A stretch of 64,000 bases of DNA from assembly GCF_051014685.1 (NCBI RefSeq), contig NC_135048.1, forward strand, positions 28,910,543 to 28,974,542, read 5' to 3'. The first letter of the stretch is position 1. Each line of letters opens with the position of its first letter. Source of the DNA: Ptiloglossa arizonensis (Eukaryota > Arthropoda > Insecta > Hymenoptera > Colletidae). This document shows, one piece after another, positions 24,299 through 35,560 of the stretch. The notes under the pieces were generated by a model, which saw only the letters and a program-made list of their open reading frames with translations, ran no database searches and was not told where the DNA came from. The position numbers and the translations under genes were made by a program.

Positions 24299-24950
24299 TG
24301 TTAACAACTGCTACTTTTTAAGTACCAACAATAAGCAAATGTTATAACAGGCTCGTTCTTCTCGATCTTTGAATTATTCTTCCATAGGAGAACATATATT
24401 TTTAATGTAGTGCTGTTTGTAAATGATTTATTATAAAAATTTATGAGCACAGTCTACCGTACTTAACCTCAAACATGTACGTTGATCATAAATTGTGTAA
24501 CAATGCAATGATTTCCGATATTCGTTAAAACGCACAAATATCAGCAGAGAAATATAACATTCTATTGAAATTACTATTAGACATTTTCTTTTACTATAAT
24601 TTGCAACTTGTCAGGTATAACATACACATTTTATCACATACCCGGGACATATCGCACGTGCATGGCCATACTGTTCCATCTTTACTGATGCTTAATCTGA
24701 TGTAATCTTATATTTAACGTATACTCATTTGTACAAGCAGCTATTTAAATAAAAGTCTAATTGATGTTACACAATTTGCCGCTCGAGAGAGTGCATCACT
24801 AACGTAGACAAATAATAAACGTTACAAAACATGTACAAAAGAATTCCCTTACGTTGCTACTAATTCAGTGTTTAGTTTACAAGTAAAATTTGTTCCACAC
24901 GATAAAACTGTAACGTAACGAAGAAATCTTCGTGCAAAACGAAGTTCCGT
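24299..24950. promoter_or_regulatory. POLR3D upstream region
   Basis: This 650-base AT-rich flank lies upstream of the POLR3D start. It passes into a CpG-rich block near 24950. No gene or repeat array is visible, and no specific factor site can be named. Confidence 0.35.
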
Positions 24951-26093
24951 ATACAAACTTCACGGATTCGAAATAACGAACTTCTCGGTTTGCGTGTTCG
25001 CGCGATTCAAGTACAGCGAGATGCGAGGCAAAGGCGGGCATTTTTGAAGACGTCTCAAAGGATGTTCAAAAATTACCGCATCTCCTCGGCGTTACTAGCA
25101 GGATACTATAGACGAACGACAACGCGAGCGATATCCTCTGAAAATGTTTGCTACGTTAGAACGTGTGTCTTCAAGTTTCAATGTGTAAGTACGCTCTTTA
25201 TTTGTCGAGAAATATATTTCTCTACTGTATAAATATACGTTAACCTACGATATCGATAAACGTTAAAAAACGCATCGGTGCTCAGAGTTCGTTCGCCAAA
25301 GTCGAACACCGACTGGTAGTGGGGGAGCTCCGACGTGTACTCGTCGACATCCGGTGATCTGGACACTGCCTGAAATGAGAAACCCGGTTAAAGGACACGT
25401 CGGTGGTCCGGACGCTGGCTAACACCAGGAATCAACAACCTCCAGGAGGCGACGGCAAGGTGACGATGTTTTCAGGATGGCTAGTAGCAGTGACATGGGC
25501 AGGAGAACAGAGTCGGTGTGATGAGGTCATCGTATGGTTTTTTAGCCGCGGCGGCAGTCGCGACGCGGAGCGCCCGAACGCCGGCTGCTACGTATAATCC
25601 TGCGGCGGGGACATGCCTGCCATGTGCCTATCCACGACGTATTATTTCACCGATCGCGAGTGCAACGTGTCCTCCTTCTTCCACGGTGTCGCGAGACCGT
25701 CGCTCGTACGCGAACCGCACTTACCTACCTTTTAATTCCGCTCGCCGCGACTTACCGGTTCCACGGCCGATCCAACACCGCTCCTCGGTGAGTTTCGAGT
25801 CCCCAGCGTAACCCGCCCGGTACTGAGTGCCCGATTTCGAATCGACGTGATTTCTCTACTCGGCTAGACGGATGACCGATTTAAAAGGCGACCGGTCAAC
25901 TACGTTCTTAAACCTGTTTTTACTCCCCCTCGGACATGGAACACGTCGAGTTTTCGAGTAGCCTGCCTTCGCGGTACCTGCTCGTGGTATCTTTCGGTCC
26001 AAGTCCTTTCTAGCGTTCGAGCGGATGAAAATCTATCCGTGAGAACCGGTGTTCCACGCGACCAATGGAGACATGCTAGCATATATATTATGT

Positions 26094-26095
<2 letters not shown>

Positions 26096-26148
<53 letters not shown>
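26096..26148. repeat. (TA)n microsatellite
   Basis: About 50 bases of uninterrupted TA lie inside otherwise CpG-rich DNA, flanked by less regular ATATA/CATATA words. Confidence 0.95.
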
Positions 26149-26151
<3 letters not shown>

Positions 26152-26487
26152 ATATATATTTACACGTTGAATTTTTTCCACACGACCGGACAAGAGGGGG
26201 GAGAGAGTATTTCATCGTTGGACACAACATTGCACGCTCGAGCGCCTTTTACGTCATTCGTAAATATTTGGCGAATCAGAGAAGGCGAGGGAGAGGGGGT
26301 GGGGGAAAGTAACTGATTTATCGGTGACAGTTAGCAGTGGTCCGGCGTTCGAGGAATTCGACCCCCGGGAGCACCTTCTGGAAGGATCAAACGTGGAACC
26401 GTTTCAATTTGAGATGCATCTTTGACGCGTTCGAGCGTGTTACGACGGCTTGTAATAGAATTATTATCCGTACACCGGAAGGAAGTG

Positions 26488-26522
26488 GGTTGGAGGGCTC
26501 GGGGGTGGGGGGTGGTGGTTCG
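26488..26522 (+). other. G-rich tract, possible G-quadruplex
   Basis: Runs of G in CGGGGGTGGGGGGTGG, with GGG runs before it, meet the usual four-run pattern on the plus strand. Folding is inferred from pattern only. Confidence 0.4.
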
Positions 26523-27534
26523 GAAGGATACCACGTGTGTTCGGGGGTACGCGACGAATAAAATACGTCGGCGCAGGCGCGACACTCCGAGCCCGACTCG
26601 GCGAGTGTTCAAATCTCTTATCGCAGACCGCGAAGCGTGGTTCTCCGCGAAAGCGGTGCGCGTTTTCCCGCACAGCCTGGCGAACGGTTAGTCGGTTCTC
26701 GTGTGTCGTCGACGCGATGCCACTGGATACACGGGGTATTGAATTCAAGCTCGCTCGCTCGCTCGCTGGGGGATCGATAATCGGTTTCCAACGGAGCCTT
26801 GAGATCGTTTGCGTTCGATCGAGAATCGATACCTAACACTCGGATAATCTCGACCCGGTTGCCGTTGTTTTCTCGTACGGCGCGACTCTATCGGACGTAC
26901 GCGTCACAGTTTCGGACGGAATCTCGGTTCCGGACGCGTCGGAACGCGCAACGGTAACACTCGCTCGCGACCTTGCGAACGAGCCTTGTTTTCAAAGTCG
27001 ATCGCACGCGTGCAACGGACGATTTCGTCACGGTCGTCGCGCGACATCGATACATCGAATCCCGGTCGTTAATCGGCGGTCGTGTTCCCTCGACCTTCGA
27101 TGCAACGTCGCACGGTCCCGTACCGCTCATCGATAACACGTTCGAACGTGTTTCGTACGGACGCGAACGCGTCCCGGGCACCACAAGACGAACGAAAACA
27201 CCCGGTCCGGTTTCCACAGACACCAGCGGCGAAGTAGGTGCGAACACGTGCGCGGGCTTGCGGTCGAATTCGAGGGATCGAAAGACGCGCGCGAACGCCT
27301 TCCAGTTATCGCGCGCACGTGAACGAGGATGCGTCGAAGCGGCTTCTAGCTGCCCGAGCGGTTTGAACTTTTGACGTACCGTTCATCGTTGTGCGTTCGC
27401 GCGTGCCGCTGTGGTGTACGAACCTGTCGAGAAACAAGCGCGATCGGGGGACCCTCTGTCGAGCGCGGTTCGCGCGCGACCGGTGGCTGTGAAACAGTGT
27501 CTTGACTTTTGGGGGAGTGACGAGCACGGCGAGA

Positions 27535-27579
27535 ATGAACGGCGTGCAGCTAATGCCTACCGACGCCTTCGACGTCAAG
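27535..27579 (+). CDS. Candidate first coding exon of a large gene
   Basis: ATG at 27535 has A at -3 and opens 15 codons (MNGVQLMPTDAFDVK) that end exactly at a strong donor, AAG|GTGAGT (27577-27582), phase 0. It sits in the CpG-rich block with a long GC-rich leader before it, as first exons of regulatory genes often do. No second exon with a matching acceptor and recognisable protein was found in the next 36 kb, so the remaining exons may lie beyond the window. The peptide is too short to assign a family. It could be chance. Confidence 0.4.
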
Positions 27580-27789
27580 GTGAGTTTACAATCCTGTAAC
27601 GCGCGAATCGTTTATAAGCGGCCGTGTGTGTGTATCAATTCCTGATCGAGCTTGCACAGGACTCGTCGACGATCGACTGTTCTCGCGATTCTAACACGAG
27701 TTGTTAGCGACGCTGGCGGCACGAAGTGAACGTAGCCGCATTTAGCGTCGTGCAAGTTTTCGAACGTTCGTGTTCTTTGTTTCGTAGCG

Positions 27790-27820
27790 CGGGACGGGAG
27801 GGGGGGAGGGTGGTAGGGAG
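27790..27820 (+). other. G-quadruplex-type motif
   Basis: The stretch contains GGGACGGGAGG, then a G run, GGG and TGGTAGGG: at least four runs of three or more G with loops of 1-5 bases. It lies about 210 bases after the candidate start exon's donor, within the putative first intron. Structure formation is inferred. Confidence 0.5.
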
Positions 27821-28429
27821 CGACGGGTGGCAAAGTCGAGATGAATGGGGAAAAGGCCAGAAGGCACGCCGAAAAAACCTTCTCTTCGCGCCGTGCCGCG
27901 CCGCGTCGTAAGGATACATATTTATCGCGGCGTGAACGTACGCGCCCCGTAGCGGTATTTCGTTCGCGCGATCGCGGAAAACGAACGTCGCGAACAATGC
28001 ACGACGGATTCGGGTCGGTGGTAGGCGCGCCGGACAATTCCTACGGGGATAAAACACAACGATCGGGAGACTGTAACGAACACGGGCGCGACTCGATTTG
28101 TGAGGTTATCGGCGCGCGACGGTGTAAACCGAGGCGGTGAAGGTTGTTTAAAAAGCATCGTTTGACATGCGTGCAGACGTAATCGGGACGACCTTGGCCC
28201 GCGTAACCCAGTACGTACGGCGCCCTTGAACGAGGTCGTTACTTCTCGCAAGAAGCGAACGATCGTACAGTTTCTATCGTTGTTTCTGCGTTCTCTAGTC
28301 CGTCGCGGCTATCCGTGGCCCCGATAGCCGTTTTCCCACGTCGAATATCTTTTTTTTCTTCCCCTCTTTCCGCAATGCGGCTCGTCCTTGAGCGGGCAAA
28401 CCGTCCGGTACGTGTGTGCGCGTTTTTTT

Positions 28430-29000
28430 CCCCTTTTTTTTTATTCAAGCAAACACTAATATCGATTGAATTTCGCGTCCAATCGCTTTCAATTTCTCCG
28501 AGTACAGAGAAGGGGGTAACGGTTGAATCGATTCGAAGATCGACGGAATGACTCGACTTCTCGACGAATCTGTGCAAAATTTAAAATCTCGGTAAGACGC
28601 GTCTCGGTGATTTCGAGAGAAATTTATTTTAAGCTGACATCGACGTTGAATCTCGCGCGTTAACGTTCACGATTGCGTTCAATTTCTTCTTGCACGGAGG
28701 AATGGGCAATAGTTAAATCGGTAGTTCGACGGAGCGTTTTGATTTCTCGACTATCGAGCACGGAATATGTTGGACGATTGTTTCTTTTTTTGGGGGGGGG
28801 GGGGCAAACACCAATATCGATGAACTCGCGTCCAATGGAGTTTAATTCTCCGTGTACAGGGGTGGGGGTAACGGTCACGTCGGTTTCAAGGTGCACGGAA
28901 TAGCTCGATTTATCGACGAATCTGTACAAAAATAGGAAATTGAGTACGGTGCGTCTCGCGGGGTTTTTTTCCACTCTCGAGTCTCTCCGGGCCCATCCGA
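28430..29000. repeat. Local direct duplication, about 360-bp offset
   Basis: Segment 28443-28660 (CAAACACTAATATCGAT..., CGACGAATCTGTGCAAAAT, then GCGTCTC) recurs diverged at 28803-28960 (CAAACACCAATATCGAT..., CGACGAATCTGTACAAAAAT, GCGTCTC). A 12-base G homopolymer (about 28792-28803) sits at the start of the second copy. No coding sense is apparent. Confidence 0.65.
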
Positions 29001-29220
29001 CGAAACGGAATGTCCTCGGGTCTCGTTACCAAGAGGACATCGATCGCGGCTGGATTTATACCGTGCAACCTCGCGTGTCGATTCTACCTCGCCGGTGAAC
29101 TTGGTAGAATCCGGCAAACCGTGACTTCCGTGTGCGTTTTTTCTTCGGCGATTTCGGAACAATTTCGACGAGGAAACGATCTCCCGACTCGTAACGTCCG
29201 CGAGTATCGTGTGATCCAAC

Positions 29221-29675
29221 TTCTAGAAAATAATACTTACAAGTTGTAGTCTAGAAAAGAATATTTACAAAGTAACTTTTATAAGAAAATACTTGGAAAA
29301 GAATATTTACAAAGTAACTTTTATAAAAAAGTATTTGGAAAAGAATATTTACAAAGTAACTTTTATAAAAAAATACTTGGAAGAGAATATTTACAAAGTA
29401 ACTTTTATAAAAAAATACTTGGAAAAGAATATTTACAAAGTAACTTTTATAAAAAAATACTTGGAAAAGAATATTTAAAAAGAAAATTTTATAAAAAAAT
29501 ATTTGGAAAAGAATATTTACAAAGTGTACTTTTATAAAAAAATACTTGGAAAAGAATATTTACAAAGTAATTTTTATAAGGAAATATTTAGAAAAGAATA
29601 TTTACAAAGTAACTTTTATAAAAGAATACTTAGAAAAGAATATTTACAAAGTAACTTTTATAAAAAAAATACAAA
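29221..29675. repeat. 42-bp tandem array
   Basis: About 10-11 copies of a 42-base unit built from AAAAGAATATTTACAAAGTA plus ACTTTTATAAAAAAATACTTGG. Because 42 is a multiple of three, every copy reads as the same 14-residue peptide (EKNIYKVTFIKKYL) and short spurious frames appear. Copies differ by a few substitutions and small indels. Confidence 0.95.
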
Positions 29676-31057
29676 GAACAAATGGAGGGAAATGGTTCTG
29701 AGTACAAATCTCACGATCGTAATGAGCGTGGTAAATTTTTAATTTTTGTAGAAAAATACAACGAACAAATTGAGGGAGGGGATAAAAGAATACAACTAAT
29801 AATTAAATAAAGTTTAAGTACGATTTAACGAGCACAACGAGCGTTATCTTTAATTTGTATACAAAAATATGAAGAACAAATAAAGGGTGAGGGTTAAGTT
29901 ATTGTATCACTGATTTTCACTTTGTTTAAAAAATAAAGTTTAAAATATAAAGTCTGTGATTTTTGCTCCGTTATTTAATTCGATCTCGGGATAAGAGCGT
30001 TATTTTTAATGGAGAACGAACTTCCGGTGAAAAGAAAAATATTTTTGCTCTTTGTAAACAGCGTATATTAATACACACGAGTAGATATTTTTCAATCGTA
30101 TCCCTGTGATAAATTTTTTACAAACTATGATTGTTTCACGTTTTCCGGTGCGAGCCCTTCACAACACGGAAAAACAATTTAAATCGTGCTCGGCGATTGA
30201 AATAATAAAGAGCAAAATAAAACGAACGATATACGTACAAGTTGCTGTGGAAATGTTTAAAAGCGTGTCCGTAACTGTCCTTAAATATTCAAAACGCGAA
30301 ACGAGAGAACGTTGCGCATTTTTTTTTCTTTTTTTTTCGAGAGGGAACGATGAAAAAAAGATTACAGGGAAGTGGTTTAGCGGAAACGGGCCGTGGAAAT
30401 GAATTTCTATCCTTGAAAATGGCAACTGTACCGAGTCCACCTTTTTCTTTTATTCATTGAGAGGTATCGTTCGAGGAAAATTTCCCTGAAAGAAGTTTTC
30501 GTTGAGGGATTTAAACTCGAAGTACTTAGAGGACGCTGGTAAAGTTAAAATGGGCTCACTAGCTCGTAAATAAAAGAATAATAATAAAAAAGCAATCAAA
30601 AAATTCTATTTTAACAAAAATTTCAGTGTAAACAATTTTAATACTTTTGTAGGCAATTGAACGTTTCAGAGTGAGACGCAGTAAATTTTTACTTTGACAA
30701 TGTTTGACTTTGACACTATATAATGGTATAAAACACTTTCTTCTTTTTTTTTATTATCTGGATGAATTATTTTAATTTAGAAGCATGCTATGAACTTTTC
30801 TCGAACTGTTCTCACACTATGACGAAACACTTGAGTCGCTGCGAAGTCATTTGTACTGAGCGTAACTGAGAAGATGACCCGCGGAAGAAAATACGAATCG
30901 TATTGGGTCAGACGTTTTGGTCAGTCTTCAAAGGTCTACGACCGAGCAAATATTGCTCGACGCTGTCCACATTCCCCTTATACATGGTGCTAGATTCCCC
31001 TTAACCCTTGTCTGTAACTGGATACCCAAATTCCTCTTAAAAAAAGTAACCAGAGTA
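29676..31057. other. Non-coding AT-rich spacer
   Basis: There is weak internal repetition at 29660-29900 (AAAAATACAACGAACAAAT..., AAAAATATGAAGAACAAATA). The rest shows no repeat or coding structure. A T-rich run with one GAGAGG interruption lies at 30319-30345. Confidence 0.4.
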
Positions 31058-31815
31058 ACTTAAACTCTTGTAATTTTGATTATTTTTGCAACGAAAAGAA
31101 TTCTCTATATTTTTTAAAATTACAAACAATTGCATTCCAAACTAAAGTACAACAATGTAGATAGTTAACCATTATGTCAATAATCTGTATTAAAATGACT
31201 ATAACTCTTCTAATTTTGATTATTTTTGCAACGTAAAGAATTCTCTATATTTTTTAAAATTACAAACAATTGCATTCCAAAGTAAAGTACAACAATGTAG
31301 ATAATTAACTTTTATGTCAATAATCTGTATTAAAATGACTATAACTCTTCTAATTTTGATTATTTTTGCAACGTAAAGAATTCTCTATATTTTTTAAAAT
31401 TACAAATAGTTGCATTCCAAACTAAAATACAACAATGTAGATAATTAACTTTTATGTCAATAATCTGTATTAAAATGACTATAACTCTTCTAATTTTGAT
31501 TATTTTTGCAACGTAAAGAATTCTCTATATTTTTTAAAATTACAAATAGTTGCATTCCAAACTAAAGTACAACAATGTAGATAATTAACTTTTATGTCAA
31601 TAATCTGTACTAAAATGACTATAACTCTTCTAATCTTGATTATTTTTACCTGGAAAAGTTTCTATATATTCCATAAACCCACAAAAAATTGCAATGCAAA
31701 CTAAAGTACCCTTTTAATACAACGATGTAGATAATTAATCCTTATGTCAATAATCTGTATTAAAACGACTATAACTCCTGCAATTTCGATTATTTTCACC
31801 TGGAAAAAATTCTAT
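31058..31815. repeat. 140-bp tandem array
   Basis: Five copies plus a partial. The unit starts ATAACTCTTCTAATTTTGAT and contains AGAATTCTCTATATTTT, GCATTCCAAACTAAAGTAC and AATAATCTGTATTAAAATGA. Starts at 31201, 31341, 31481 and 31621 give an exact 140-base spacing. The outer copies (31060 and 31771 starts) are more diverged, and the fifth has an insert of about 10 bases. The unit length is close to a nucleosome core. Confidence 0.95.
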
Positions 31816-31824
31816 ATAAATACA

Positions 31825-32215
31825 AAAATTCCTCCACAGTAAGTTTTCCACGTGTTTGGTAATTTTATTATAAATAGTTACTCTTTGCTCGAATTTCCTA
31901 TAGTAGCACATAGTAGATCGTAAAAAGGTTGAAAAACACTAAAAAAGAAAGTACAGTACCTGAATTGTCGCTGTGTTTAATTTATCCAAGCTCAGGGTAC
32001 CCAGGCTACGAACAAACCGTAGAAAATTTCCTAAATAAATACAAAAAACGTATAATTCCTCCGCAGTAATTGTTCCACATGTTTGGTAATTTTATTACAA
32101 ATACTTACTCTTCTCTCGAATTTCTTATAATAGCACATGGTAAATCGCAAAAAGGTTGAGAAATACTAAAAAAGAAAGTCCAGTACCTAAATTGTCGTTG
32201 TGTTTAATTTATCCA
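31825..32215. repeat. Direct duplication, about 228-bp spacing
   Basis: A segment with TTTGGTAATTTTATTA, TAGCACAT and AAAAAGGTTGA, ending GTGTTTAATTTATCCAA, occurs at about 31830-31987 and again at about 32057-32215 with roughly 10 percent divergence. It continues directly from the 140-bp array. Confidence 0.85.
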
Positions 32216-33047
32216 AACACTTCAGAATACCCAGATTATAGACAAACCGTAGCAAGAGTTGAATGTCGATCCAAAAGTCATCTTTCGAGCTTCGAGCTAT
32301 ACCCATCGCGCGATTCGAACGTTTTCACGTGCAATTCGAACGTTTCCGCGCGCGATTCGAACGTTTCCGCGCGTGTTTCAATTTTCGTGTTATTACTTAC
32401 AAGCGGAACGATGGACGATCGAATCCGATATGATCTCGCGCGAAACCCGAATCCCAGGGTTTTGCGCGGATAATTAACTGCCAAGCTCATTAACAAGCTT
32501 TCTCTAAAAAAAAAAGAAAAAAAAAGAACCGAGCGAAAAATTCGCTGTTTTAATTGGACGTCACTCGGACGTCCGAGTCGCGTCTCCTTCCGGAGATCCT
32601 CTCGGGAAAGCACGCCGGGACTGAGAAAGAGAAAAAGGTGGAGAGAGTGGTCGAGAGACCGACTACGACGACGACTACGACGACTACGACGACGACGACA
32701 AGGGAAACGTGTATACACCGGCCTCTCGCCGCAAATGCGAGTCGGGTTCACCCACTTTCCTGTCGCTGGTGGTGGCCACCGGGAGAGTATTACCATTCGG
32801 TAAGGGACACGCGTGTGTGCGTACGTGCGCGTCGAACATAACGTGCAATTAGGTGTCTTAACGCCGAGGCCGGTGCACCGAGGTAACGCGATACCTGCGC
32901 CAGCCTATGGCAACGCGACTCCGCTTCGAGGCAGAGCTCGATCCGAGCTGCACGACACGTTAGACCCTCGTCCTGACGAGAAAACCTCACCTGGTAAACA
33001 ACCGTGCGAAGGGATATTGAAAATCCACGTTTTTCGATAGAGAAAGA
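32216..33047. other. GC-rich block with short triplet and 21-mer repeats
   Basis: It contains three near-copies of CGCGATTCGAACGTTTCC (about 32308-32375) and an (ACG/ACT)n triplet run (about 32660-32702), then CpG-rich unique sequence to 33047. Open frames exist, but their repeat-derived composition and lack of splice context argue against a gene. Confidence 0.5.
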
Positions 33048-33660
33048 ACAGCCTTTTAAGCGTTAGCCTTGGTCTTAGGGAACGTGGAGGTGATAGGTCT
33101 AGGATTCGTCAGAAGTGGGGTTTAAAAGTGGAACTATTTCTATACTGAGATTGTTAAGTTGAGGGAAGAAAGATTGATCCAATATTGGATCTCACAGACA
33201 CCTATTTCCTTCTTGAGATTATTGAGCTAGGTGTAGATGGGAGAAAGAGCTAGTATTAGGTCAGATGTGATGAATCTTCGTTAAGGTTGACTAATAATTA
33301 CCCCATACTGTCCACATATCACTTACTTATAGTGTAGATGAGAGAAAGCTTGATCTAGGATGAGTTGCACAGACACCTGTTTCCTTTAGAAAACACTTAA
33401 GGCTCTTTTAAGCGCGAGCCTGGCGAGTGTTAGGGAATGAAGAGGTGGTAGGTCTAGGATTCGTCAGAAGTGGGACTTATAAGTGGAACTATTTCTATCC
33501 TGAGATTGTTAAGTTGAATATAGAAAGATTGATTCAGTATCGAGACCCTATTTGTGTGTTCCCTAAGATTCACTTAGGGAACTAGGAGGTAGTAGTTCCA
33601 GGATTCATCAGAAGTGGGATTTATAAGAAGTATTTCTACTTTGAGTTTGTTAAGCTAGGT
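33048..33660. repeat. Diverged direct repeats (about 355 and 160 bp spacing)
   Basis: The word GTCTAGGATTCGTCAGAAGT and its neighbours (TTTTAAGCG, TTAGGGAA, GGAACTATTTCTAT, GAGATTGTTAAGTTGA) occur at about 33060-33175 and about 33415-33520, and in shorter form at about 33570-33660 (CAGGATTCATCAGAAGTGGG). Confidence 0.8.
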
Positions 33661-33701
33661 ATAGATGTGAGAAAGAAGGATTCGGTATTAGGTCGAGGTT
33701 G

Positions 33702-34289
33702 ACTAAAAATTATCCCACACTGTCCACATTCCACTTACTTGTGGTGTAGATGGGAGAAAGAGAGATCGATCTTGGGAAAAATAGACAGTAGTATCGTTTT
33801 AGTCAGCCTTGGTAAGATCTATCCAGCGATGTGTACTAAGTAATTGCATTTCAGGAAGGTGCCAAAGTAGATGCATGTCTGTTACGTAAGAAGCTACAGC
33901 TCAACAAGTTTAATAAGATCCTTGGTCTGAGCGAGGAGGCGTGGTGGGGACGAGACCAGACGATTAGGTTATCGCTTAGGCCTCGTAGCTTAGCTATGCG
34001 GTGTCATCCGATACTGTTTAGATAAGAGTAGCAAAGGATGACGACTATTTACCTACCTAGAATCGAGACCAACGATCGTTAACTGGTCGAGCATCGACCA
34101 ATGGGCGTGGTCTGGTATTCTGACGAATAGGGTACGACGAGAAAGGTCCGCCTACTCAGGACGGATCTTTAAACTTTCCATCTATATCGCGTGTTCCATA
34201 TAAGAATACTTCTTTCTAAGACCAATCTCTCTTTCTCTCATCCACACCATAAGTAAATGGAATGTGGACAGTATGGGATAATTTTTAGT
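33702..34289. repeat. Inverted repeat with about 450-bp spacer
   Basis: Left arm 33702-33772 (GACTAAAAATTATCCCACAC..., TTACTTGTGGTGTAGATGGG, AGAAAGAGAGAT) is matched by the reverse complement of 34215-34289 with only a few mismatches. A third, direct, copy of the arm is at 33288-33352. The spacer (33773-34214) is GC-richer with no protein. This may be a non-autonomous element or a chance inverted duplication. Confidence 0.75.
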
Positions 34290-34864
34290 ACCTATATATT
34301 GTTCGATACAACTGTATCCGTATTTCAATATTATTTTAAACGTTCCTTCGAAAATTTGGATGACCTCGCAAATATAGGGTGCCTTCAGGGCCCTTCAAGT
34401 ACAGGAACGTCTATTCTAGGGGTGTCAAATATTCAACTTCGTATTTGTATAAATTATTACATTCTTTTTTGCGTTATATATGTTTGCTCCATTTCATATT
34501 TTATTTTCCTTTAAAACGTTAATCGAAAATTTCTATGGGGATATTCAACTTCCACGTACTCTGTTGCCATACCTTTGTTCGATGCTGGTACCTATATTCA
34601 TGGATTACTTTCTTTAAAAATCTTTTAACATTTTACTCTTTTCAAAGTGTTAACTTTCTACTTGCTCAACATATTAACTTTTCACTTTACAAAAAGTTAA
34701 CTCCATACTTTTGCAAAATGTTAACATTTTACTTGAAAAATTCAAAAACATATTTTCAACTTCCATACACTCCTTTGCCATGTTACGATGCTACATCTAG
34801 ATTTCCCTTTCCTCGAAAATATTCTTCCGAAAATTCTCATGGCCCCCGGTTTCTCCAACCGTAG
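34290..34864. other. AT-rich spacer with short repeats
   Basis: Related about 33-base words based on GTTAACTTTCTACTT / GTTAACATTTTACTT recur between 34630 and 34740. Otherwise unremarkable; no gene seen. Confidence 0.4.
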
Positions 34865-35200
34865 ATCACCGACCATTCGACTTTCCATCCACGGTATGTG
34901 CCCCATGCAAGAAATCACGTACCAGAACCACGGTTCGTCCGTTCAATCGATGGTTTATCCACAGAAACTTTTTTACCTTACTCTCCTTCGGAATCGCGGC
35001 GCGAGAAAATTCGCACCGCTCCCCCCTTTCGGCGTCGAGTGTTCAACTTTCCATCTGTACCACGTGTCCCGTACAAGAAATCACGTACCGGTATCACGGT
35101 TCGTCCCGTTCGATCGATAGCTCATCCAGATAAACTTTTCATTTTACTCTCGTTCGAAATCGGGGCGCGAGAAAATTTGCACGGTCCATCCAGAATAGAT
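34865..35200. repeat. Direct duplication, about 160-bp unit
   Basis: Two diverged copies share CAAGAAATCACGTACC, CACGGTTCGTCC, TTTTACTCTC/CTTACTCTC and GCGCGAGAAAATT (about 34880-35030 and about 35050-35190). GC content is well above the spacer to the left. Confidence 0.8.
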
Positions 35201-35560
35201 AGGGGTGGGGGGAGCCGATAAGAGACGATCTCGAGTCAGTGGCGAGGATTCAGATTTCACGGGCGCGTACTCTGCATAGACTCGCGATCGTGGAATTTGC
35301 GTAGCCACGCAGAAAAACGAGGACGCGGGCGAGGAGAAGAAGGCGTAGTCCGATGTCTCCGAAATGCTGTTTACGCATGGCGGCCGGACGATAACGTTAC
35401 CCCTGGGGAGGAAGTCGGTGTAACCGATATAAATAGCGTTGACGAACGCCGTGCAATCTCGTAACGCGATCGCCCCGCGATTTCTCTCGCGCTTTTTGCT
35501 CGACGACCAAGAAGCGTCGCGTTTCGGGTAGGCTCGAACGTCCCGCTACCGATTCTGGCT
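35201..35560. other. CpG-rich unique stretch
   Basis: About 360 bases with many CGCG words and no repeat. An open minus-strand frame of 68 codons (35603-35397) has no splice or start support and looks like a compositional by-product. It could be a regulatory element, but nothing proves that. Confidence 0.3.

Larger units (their letters stand above)
24951..29220. other. CpG-rich block, probable promoter/5' region of a large gene
   Basis: About 4.3 kb with dense CpG and many TCGA, CGCG and CGAT words, unlike the AT-rich gene cluster to the left and the arrays to the right. Many open frames occur on both strands only because stops are rare in such composition. It contains G-runs, a TA microsatellite, a local duplication and one credible start exon (27535-27579). 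I read it as the promoter and 5' UTR area of a developmentally regulated or long gene. Confidence 0.4.

Noticed and set aside
26049..26312. Frames reading (YI)n / (IY)n
   Set aside because: Translation of the TA microsatellite.
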